A DNA stretch of 64,000 bases, from positions 62,001 through 126,000 of the forward strand of contig MWCI01000001.1 in NCBI GenBank assembly GCA_002069965.1, given 5' to 3'. The position numbers and the translations under genes were made by a program. Origin of the DNA: Spirochaetes bacterium ADurb.Bin218 (lineage in GTDB: Bacteria; Spirochaetota; UBA4802; UBA5550). Of the stretch, positions 58,562 to 64,000 are shown piece by piece. Under the pieces are notes generated by a model, which did not search any database, was not told where the DNA came from, and saw only the letters and a list, made by a program, of their open reading frames with translations. Each line of letters begins with the position of its first letter. Positions within the stretch are counted from its first letter, which is position 1.

Positions 58562-60120
58562 TGCACCTCCTCAAGTTCGATTGTATATGGATTTTCATAA
58601 TCCTCTATCACTGATTCAACTATAATATACCCTTTTTTATCAAAGAGTTCTCTCATTGAATACTTTTCACCTTTTGAAATTGTTTTTGTTTTTATAATAT
58701 AGCCCATCTGATCTGTAGTAGAAATTTTAATTGTCCCATTAAGAGGAGCTTCTACATTTATCTTATAGCGAACTTTTCCATTTGTCTTTACAATATAATA
58801 GTCCCTGTCACCTTTATATGAAGAGAATCCTGATATTTGCTCATGCAGAGCATTAGCATCTTTCAAACTATTATTAGGCTCTCGTTCAATATCAGAATCA
58901 TATTGCATTTGCTCTATTACAATTTCATAGGGTGCATCCACCACTGAGTTTACAGCATTAACTTTAATGTATATAAGTCCATCACAATAAACAGATGGAA
59001 TAATTTCCGCTTCTCCAACTCCTTTATTGTTTATTTCCATAGTTTTATTCTTTGAAGAATCAAAAATAGTCAAAACCGCATCTAAGCTCTTATCCGGGAT
59101 TAGCTTAATATTTAGATAAGACTCTGCAGCTGAATACATAAAAAAATCCACGTCTCCTGAATTATGAATATTCCCATTGATCGAATTATTGAATATTTTG
59201 CTGGCAGTTTCAAAGGAATTGTTTGGTTCAAATTCAGAGGTTTTATCAAAGGCATTGACTTTAAGGGATAAGGAATACTTTTCTGTATTATTATATTGAT
59301 ATGATTTTGCCGCAACCATGATATAATAGGAATTGCTTTTATTTATACCAAAACCCTTAATGCTTTCTGCTGCTCCCTCACCGGAGTTATCTGCACTGTA
59401 AAGAAGGTTCATCTCAGAGTCATAAAGACAGAGTATTGAGTCAACCCCGTTAACGCCAGATAAAATTACATCCACTGTGACAGGAGATTCTTCTGTAGCT
59501 ATAATCTCTGTTCTAAACCAGTCCTCCTCTCTGAAAGCATTGGCCTGGTTTTCATTATTTCTGTTTCTTGATGGAGAAAAATATCCTGAGATTGTTTCAC
59601 CATCTACGATTTGATTTGCAAAATTCATGGAGTCATTTGGTTCCTTTTCTTCATGCTGAGTATAACTCACAGCAGTTGCTCGGAGAGTATACTTATCTTC
59701 AGAATTCCCCTTTTTTGCATCAAGCTCTCCATGGCGAACTGTTATTATATAATCCCCTGATGTAACAAAGAGATTTGCAATCATCTCTGGGGAGGATTTT
59801 CTATTATCATCCACAGATTTGTAAAGTTTTGGCACTCCAGAATTAATCTCCCAAATATCAAAGGCATGGTTCACCCCCTTAACTGGGCTAAGTTCAATTT
59901 TAACAATGAGATCTTCCCTTGGCCTTATTATGTAGTTATCAATATCGTCATCTGTTGCCAAAGTTCCCTGACAGGATTGATTAATCTCAAGAGGTGTTGC
60001 TGTTGTGAAGGTATTGTTAGGCTCAAGTTCTTCAAAAACCTTTTTTTTAGTGCATTGAAAATTGTTCAGGGAAAATAAAATTATAAACAGTGAAAATATT
60101 GACACATTATATAGCTTCAT
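58558..60120 (-). CDS. Exported protein with four PPC-like (EPN) beta-domain repeats
   Basis: A signal sequence ends in LNNFQC, an atypical lipobox with Gln at -1 of Cys 23. Four repeats follow that each open with E-P-N-[ND]: LEPNNTFTTATPL, KEPNDSMNFANQI, FEPNNSFETASKI, REPNNSLKDANAL. Each contains a [DG]D-x-D-x-[FY] core (DIDNYII, EEDWFRT, GDVDFFM, GDRDYYI), as in bacterial pre-peptidase C-terminal (PPC) domains. No protease domain is attached. The likely role is binding or surface adhesion; this is inference. The 4-base overlap with the next lipoprotein gene implies coupled translation. Confidence 0.8.
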   Translation of the reverse strand: MKLYNVSIFSLFIILFSLNNFQCTKKKVFEELEPNNTFTTATPLEINQSCQGTLATDDDIDNYIIRPREDLIVKIELSPVKGVNHAFDIWEINSGVPKLYKSVDDNRKSSPEMIANLFVTSGDYIITVRHGELDAKKGNSEDKYTLRATAVSYTQHEEKEPNDSMNFANQIVDGETISGYFSPSRNRNNENQANAFREEDWFRTEIIATEESPVTVDVILSGVNGVDSILCLYDSEMNLLYSADNSGEGAAESIKGFGINKSNSYYIMVAAKSYQYNNTEKYSLSLKVNAFDKTSEFEPNNSFETASKIFNNSINGNIHNSGDVDFFMYSAAESYLNIKLIPDKSLDAVLTIFDSSKNKTMEINNKGVGEAEIIPSVYCDGLIYIKVNAVNSVVDAPYEIVIEQMQYDSDIEREPNNSLKDANALHEQISGFSSYKGDRDYYIVKTNGKVRYKINVEAPLNGTIKISTTDQMGYIIKTKTISKGEKYSMRELFDKKGYIIVESVIEDYENPYTIELEEVQ

Positions 60121-60177
60121 AGAATCTGTTCCTGTTTTTTAATTGACTCAAATATTTATTAAATAACACTAATAGGA

Positions 60178-61335
60178 ATGCAAGTCAATAATTATTTGAA
60201 AATCGACAAAATTGCCTTTGGCGGATATGGAATAGGAAAATCTAATGGAAAAATTGTTTTTGTTGAAAATGCTATTCCAGGTGATGTTGTTGAATATAAG
60301 GTAATTTCTGAAAAATCAGATTTTATCACAGCAAAAATATCTCATCTACAGGAAGCCTCTCCATTAAGAATTACTCCTCAGTGCCAGCTATTTGATATAT
60401 GTGGGGGATGTTCTTATTTACAGGTTGATTATGAAAATGAGCTTTTATTTAAAAAGCAAATTATCAAAGAACAGATTAAAAGAATTGCTGCTTTTGTAGA
60501 TGAGGATATTCCAGAAATTAAAACAATTAATTCAAAGAGGTTTAACTATAGAAGCCATACAAGATTTTTTGTAAGTGACGCTAAAATTGGATTTTATCGC
60601 AAGAATTCCAATGATATAGCTACCTTTCCAGGAGATGGATGCTTACTCCTTGCGGAGGAAATTATAGAGGAGATCAATAACACTCAACGCTTTTTTGATG
60701 GTGAGGTTACAGCTGCCCTTGATTTTGAAGGAAAGGTTTTTTTTGCCACAGAGAAATCTAAAATTGAAATAACTGAAAGGGAAAATGAAATTTTATACAA
60801 AAGAGATATACATGGCTTTTTCCAGGCAAATAGATTTCTTCGCAAAGATATGATGCTTGCTGTGGAAAGATTTGCCACCTTTGCAAGGAAAAGAGAATTC
60901 TTTCTTGATATATGCTGTGGTTGTGGCTTTTTCTCACTGCCTCTGGCAAAACACTTTCAACGTGGGGCTGCCTTTGAAATAAATAGAGATAGCCTTCGCT
61001 ATGGTAAAGTGAATTGTGGCTTAAATAACGTCACTAATTTAGATTTTATTGCTGAGGCAGAGTCAAATATAAATCCTTTTAGGTATAGTGCAGATGTTGT
61101 AGTCATAGATCCGCCGAGAGCTGGCATATCAAAAAAAGGCCGAAAAACAATAAATGCCATAAATCCAGAATTGATTGTATATATATCCTGTAATCCAGCT
61201 ACCTTTGCAAGAGATCTAAAAGATTTTATAAGCAATAGCTACAGACTGTCAGATTTGATTTTCATTGACATGTTTCCAGGAACTCATCACATAGAGATTA
61301 TATCGCTTCTCAAAAAATCAAATATGGCCATATAA
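60178..61335 (+). CDS. 23S rRNA/tRNA (uracil-5-)-methyltransferase, TrmA/RlmD family
   Basis: SAM-dependent RNA m5U methyltransferase of 385 residues. A TRAM domain at the start (KIDKIAFGGYGIGKSNGKIVFVENAIPGDVVE) is followed by a 4Fe-4S motif C69-x5-C75-x2-C78 (CQLFDICGGC) and a fourth Cys in DGCLLLAEE. The core has HGFFQANRF, DICCGCGFFSLPLA, DPPRAGISKKG and the nucleophile in SCNPATFARDL. The FeS motif points to the RlmD/RlmCD side of the family, but the target uridine cannot be read from sequence. Its end overlaps the convergent small membrane gene by 18 bases. Confidence 0.93.
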   Translation: MQVNNYLKIDKIAFGGYGIGKSNGKIVFVENAIPGDVVEYKVISEKSDFITAKISHLQEASPLRITPQCQLFDICGGCSYLQVDYENELLFKKQIIKEQIKRIAAFVDEDIPEIKTINSKRFNYRSHTRFFVSDAKIGFYRKNSNDIATFPGDGCLLLAEEIIEEINNTQRFFDGEVTAALDFEGKVFFATEKSKIEITERENEILYKRDIHGFFQANRFLRKDMMLAVERFATFARKREFFLDICCGCGFFSLPLAKHFQRGAAFEINRDSLRYGKVNCGLNNVTNLDFIAEAESNINPFRYSADVVVIDPPRAGISKKGRKTINAINPELIVYISCNPATFARDLKDFISNSYRLSDLIFIDMFPGTHHIEIISLLKKSNMAI

Positions 61336-61776
61336 AATTAAATTTATCAACCTTGCAACGAAGTATGCTCCAATTAGCAAAAAAATAGGAACTGAAGCTA
61401 TTAATGCCAAAAATTCCTTTGGCCTGACAAGCCCCGGTTTGTATACTTTTTTGCCAAAAAAATTAATATCATAATATTGTGGATCTTTGGTTCTTTTTAC
61501 AATTCTGATTGTAATACTTATTTTTAGTATGAGTACAAAAAAGCATATAATCCCAGAAACAACCCAGCTTACAAATTTAATATTTATGGAGTAGACGTCC
61601 TCTGGATTGCCTATTGCAACAATGCTTATAAGAATCATCAAAGTTGTGTTGATGATAAAAGTGCCAAGAAGAGACTTGAAGTAGTTATCAGATTTATTGG
61701 AAACATAAAGAATAATAAGCAGAAATTGAAAGCAAAAAGCAAAGGCAAGTGTTAAAAGTAATAGTGTTATTAGCAT
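61318..61776 (-). CDS. Hypothetical integral membrane protein (about 152 aa)
   Basis: Not recognised. Four hydrophobic segments are visible: near residues 5-28, 37-57, 68-93 and 127-147. A cytoplasmic-looking loop TKDPQYYDINFFGKKVYKPG lies before the last. ATG 61776 is preferred; TTG 61794 is an in-frame alternative, and neither has a good ribosome site. It stands between the TrmA/RlmD gene, which it overlaps tail to tail by 18 bases, and the TPR gene upstream, separated by a hairpin. Confidence 0.65.
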   Translation of the reverse strand: MLITLLLLTLAFAFCFQFLLIILYVSNKSDNYFKSLLGTFIINTTLMILISIVAIGNPEDVYSINIKFVSWVVSGIICFFVLILKISITIRIVKRTKDPQYYDINFFGKKVYKPGLVRPKEFLALIASVPIFLLIGAYFVARLINLILYGHI

Positions 61777-61868
61777 ATTTCTTACAACCGGCAAGGTATT
61801 TTAAAATAAAACAATCTCTCTGTCAAGAAAGATAACTTAAGAGGTAAAGAAAAAGCTTGTAGTCTTTA

Positions 61869-62930
61869 TCACTGGAGCCTTTTCAGAAGCTCCAGTGCCT
61901 CCTGATTTGATGGATCGCCATCAACAGCTTTTTTAGCATAGAAAAGCGCAATTTTCTTGTGGTTGTTTTTCACTGCAATTTGGGCAAGCCTCAAGTTTGC
62001 TTTACTGTGCAATGGCTGATATTCAATAACTCGCTGGTAATATTCCTTTGCCAAGTCCTCATCAGTTGTATTATCTTTAAAATCTCTGTAATAAAACTCT
62101 CCAAGCAAGAAATTTATGTCCACAGAGGCTTGATTTACACGAAGAGCCTCTTTGCAGTAAGCTATGCCCTCTTTTCTAAATTTGATTTTATTTTCTTGAG
62201 TGTTATAGCTCTCGTATGCCTCTATAAATCTGATCTCTGCAAGTGTTTTTAGTAAAACAAAGCGATCTTCATTATCATAGAGCCGGTCAATATACTTATG
62301 TGCCTTGAGCAGTTCGGCAGCTGCAAAGTTAAAAACTGAATCCTTGTAATAAATCAGTCCAAGCCCAAGATGAGCAGCTGGATCTGTTGGATCGCTGGCA
62401 ATAGCTTTTTTATAATAGTCAATGGCCTGCCCCAAATCCCCTGTTCTGGCAAAATAATCACCTCGTGATTTAAGGATCGCAGAATCATTCCTGTCAGGAA
62501 AATCATTCAACTGAATGACCCTGTATCCGGGATTGCTCAGTTTAAAATTACCATAGCCCACAAGCATATCCCCCATTCCTATACTGTTAAACAAATATTT
62601 TACTTCAAATTTGGAAACAACTATGTTGTTTGGATCAATAACATAAAGTATAGATGTTGGATAGACATTGTCCCGTTCAAAAAGTCTAACCGTAGCCTTG
62701 GTCTTTATATGAGCAGATCCGGTGAGATCATCTTCTGTGAGCTCTTCACTGGTTGATAGAGAAACTATTTTGCCCTTTACAACAGCTTTTTTGCCTTTGC
62801 GGTCATCTCTGTTAAAAAAAATTGTAATTGCCTTACTGTCGCCTTCATATTTATATATGGCAAAAAGTGAGTTGCCATTTAGCAGGCAAATTAAAAGCAC
62901 CATGGAAAAACTGCGGATTACCAACTTCAT
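61869..62930 (-). CDS. Exported TPR-repeat protein (353 aa)
   Basis: A signal peptide (about 24 residues, ending SLFA) precedes a beta-type domain of some 130 residues with ATVRLFERDNVYPTSILYVID and VVSKFEVKYLFNS. From about residue 150 tetratricopeptide repeats follow: SRGDYFARTGDLGQAIDYYK, AHLGLGLIYYKDSVFNFAAA, INFLLGEFYYRDFK, ANLRLAQIAVKNNHKKIALF. It overlaps the LysM/M23 gene by 4 bases (ATGA type), so the two products are made together and may work together on the cell wall. Confidence 0.85.
   Translation of the reverse strand: MKLVIRSFSMVLLICLLNGNSLFAIYKYEGDSKAITIFFNRDDRKGKKAVVKGKIVSLSTSEELTEDDLTGSAHIKTKATVRLFERDNVYPTSILYVIDPNNIVVSKFEVKYLFNSIGMGDMLVGYGNFKLSNPGYRVIQLNDFPDRNDSAILKSRGDYFARTGDLGQAIDYYKKAIASDPTDPAAHLGLGLIYYKDSVFNFAAAELLKAHKYIDRLYDNEDRFVLLKTLAEIRFIEAYESYNTQENKIKFRKEGIAYCKEALRVNQASVDINFLLGEFYYRDFKDNTTDEDLAKEYYQRVIEYQPLHSKANLRLAQIAVKNNHKKIALFYAKKAVDGDPSNQEALELLKRLQ
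61870..61897 (-). terminator. Terminator hairpin at the end of the TPR gene
   Basis: CACTGGAGC (61870-61878) pairs with GCTCCAGTG (61889-61897), 9 bp with a 10-base loop. On the minus strand the stem includes the last codons and most of the TGA stop of the TPR gene. A T-rich stretch (AGCTTTTTCTTT) comes about 13 bases later. Confidence 0.5.
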
Positions 62931-64000
62931 TTTAAAAACCTCAGAGGATTCAGTGGAACTATACCTCGCCTTATTTCAAAATGTAGATGAGGACCTGTAA
63001 CTCCGCCAGTCATTCCGCTTAAGGCAATTTTTTGTCCTCGCTCAACAGTTTCATTTTCTTCAACAAAGAGCTGACTGTTGTGACCATATACTGTTATATA
63101 ATTATTTTTATGTTGTATGACAATTAGTTTACCATAGGCCTCTTTCCAGCCACTGAATATTACCACTCCATCAGCAGCAGCATAAACAGGTGTCCCAACA
63201 TCAGCTCCTATATCAAGACCACAGTGAAAGTTTTTCTCTCCAGTAAGAGGATGCTTTCTATACCCAAAAGAAGAGGTTATTGAACCGTGGAGCGGCCACG
63301 AAAGTTTGAGCTTGTTGCTTGGCTGTATTTTAGAAGACGAGGCTATATTTTTTTCTTCTCTTTTTTTTCTGTCAGCCTTTGCAATGGCACTATCTCTCTT
63401 TTCACTGATAGATTTCTTATTTACAATTTCTGTTTTTTTCCCATCTGGTATAAATATCTCAGTGCCTGCAATTATGTTATTGGCTTCAATATTGTTATGC
63501 TTTGCAATTGATTCCACATCAACCGAATAATTTTTTGCAATTTTGCTTAAGGTGTCCCCTCTCGAGATTTTATGGAAGACCCCCTCTCTTGATGGAATTG
63601 ATAAAATATCCCCTTTTTTTAATGAAGTGTTTTTGGTAATATTATTTAATTCCAGAATAACATCTATGCTTATACCATAACGTTTTGCTATTTGAGATAG
63701 TGTGTCATTCCTTTTTATTTTATAGTTAACTATATGCCAGCGGCTATCTTTGCTTTTCATTTCATGATAAATACCACTTGCTACAGGTTTTAGTTTTTCT
63801 GTTTTATCACCACTTATACTTTTATAGAAGGAATCATCGAATATTATATCACCATCGCTATCGGATCCTTCCGCAATAGGTGCAGAATCTGTTTCCATTT
63901 TGAGATTTTCTATTATAAAGGAATTATCAATTGGATCTTTTTTTTCTATGTGGCTTTTGAAAGATACAATCAATAGCGCAATAATAGTGCAGAATATGAT
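62927..64000 (-). CDS. LysM-M23 murein metallopeptidase, 5' end cut by window edge
   Basis: The frame stays open to base 64000, and the residues just before the first TTG (63973) are hydrophobic (IIFCTIIALLIVSF), so the true start with a signal anchor lies outside. Two LysM domains (YKIKRNDTLSQIAKRYGISI...; HKISRGDTLSKIAKNYSVDV...) bind peptidoglycan. A Lys-rich linker leads to an M23 domain with HCGLDIG (HxxxD), YGHN and PHLHFEIRRG (HxH), all intact. This is the NlpD/EnvC-like layout used in cell separation. It is followed with a 4-base overlap by the TPR gene. Confidence 0.93.
   Translation of the reverse strand: MIFCTIIALLIVSFKSHIEKKDPIDNSFIIENLKMETDSAPIAEGSDSDGDIIFDDSFYKSISGDKTEKLKPVASGIYHEMKSKDSRWHIVNYKIKRNDTLSQIAKRYGISIDVILELNNITKNTSLKKGDILSIPSREGVFHKISRGDTLSKIAKNYSVDVESIAKHNNIEANNIIAGTEIFIPDGKKTEIVNKKSISEKRDSAIAKADRKKREEKNIASSSKIQPSNKLKLSWPLHGSITSSFGYRKHPLTGEKNFHCGLDIGADVGTPVYAAADGVVIFSGWKEAYGKLIVIQHKNNYITVYGHNSQLFVEENETVERGQKIALSGMTGGVTGPHLHFEIRRGIVPLNPLRFLK

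Noticed and set aside
1-64000. CRISPR arrays, tRNA or rRNA genes, insertion sequences, prophage
   Set aside because: No regularly spaced repeats, cloverleaf-like segments in the gaps, transposase or phage genes, or terminal inverted repeats were found by reading; gaps are too short for most of these.

Overview
The window is a gene-dense, AT-rich bacterial chromosome segment (roughly one third G+C by eye) with about 59 protein genes. No RNA gene, CRISPR array, insertion sequence or prophage is visible. Intergenic gaps are short (the largest is about 230 bases), operons are tight, and TTG and GTG starts with good Shine-Dalgarno sequences are common. The best guess is a free-living, flagellated, diderm spirochaete-like organism. 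This rests on a type II secretion operon ending in a gspN of the kind known from Leptospira, the proA-nadD-lytR-rsfS gene order, several lipoproteins, a CHASE2 adenylate cyclase, fliS, and a divergent ArgS active site. The phylum is an inference; no rRNA is present to settle it.

Left part (1-12.7 kb): a truncated class A penicillin-binding protein, an M23 peptidase, a tandem-HTH regulator and two CNNM/CorC-like membrane proteins run rightward. hinT and a lipoprotein gene run leftward. A rightward cluster follows: a STAS-like protein, an HD-GYP-like phosphodiesterase, a spore-photoproduct-lyase-like radical SAM protein, prfB and an unknown gene. That cluster meets fliS and a coiled-coil partner running leftward.

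Middle left (12.8-31.4 kb): gatB-purC leftward; an envelope/proA/nadD/LCP-like/rsfS operon rightward, closed by a perfect 17-bp hairpin; an acyl-CoA synthetase leftward; a STAS anti-anti-sigma factor and ispF rightward; then a leftward operon argS-cinA-large TPR protein-GcvH-like protein. A CHASE2 adenylate cyclase is divergent from argS.

Middle right (31.4-50.9 kb): an AsmA-like protein leftward, then a rightward run of about 14 kb with an unknown small gene and gspC-D-E-F-G-H-I-J-K-L-M-N, the inner-membrane, pseudopilus and secretin parts of a type II secretion system. No prepilin peptidase (GspO) is in the window. The last gene of this run encodes IspH fused to a UbiA-type membrane prenyltransferase and overlaps gspN. 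A diacylglycerol-kinase-like gene converges on it, and folC plus an unknown gene run rightward.

Right part (50.9-64 kb): a leftward dnaG-rpoD-gpsA operon in which GpsA is fused to a PlsB-like acyltransferase domain that has lost its catalytic histidine; a DUF4015-type glycoside-hydrolase-like protein; a pair of lipoproteins, one with four EPN-type repeats; a TrmA/RlmD-type RNA methyltransferase; a small membrane protein; and a TPR protein with a LysM/M23 peptidase that runs off the right edge.

The most unusual items are the two fusions (IspH-UbiA and GpsA-PlsB-like) and a set of proteins whose family-defining catalytic residues are replaced: GcvH-like without the lipoyl lysine, LCP-like without its arginines, and ArgS without HIGH.
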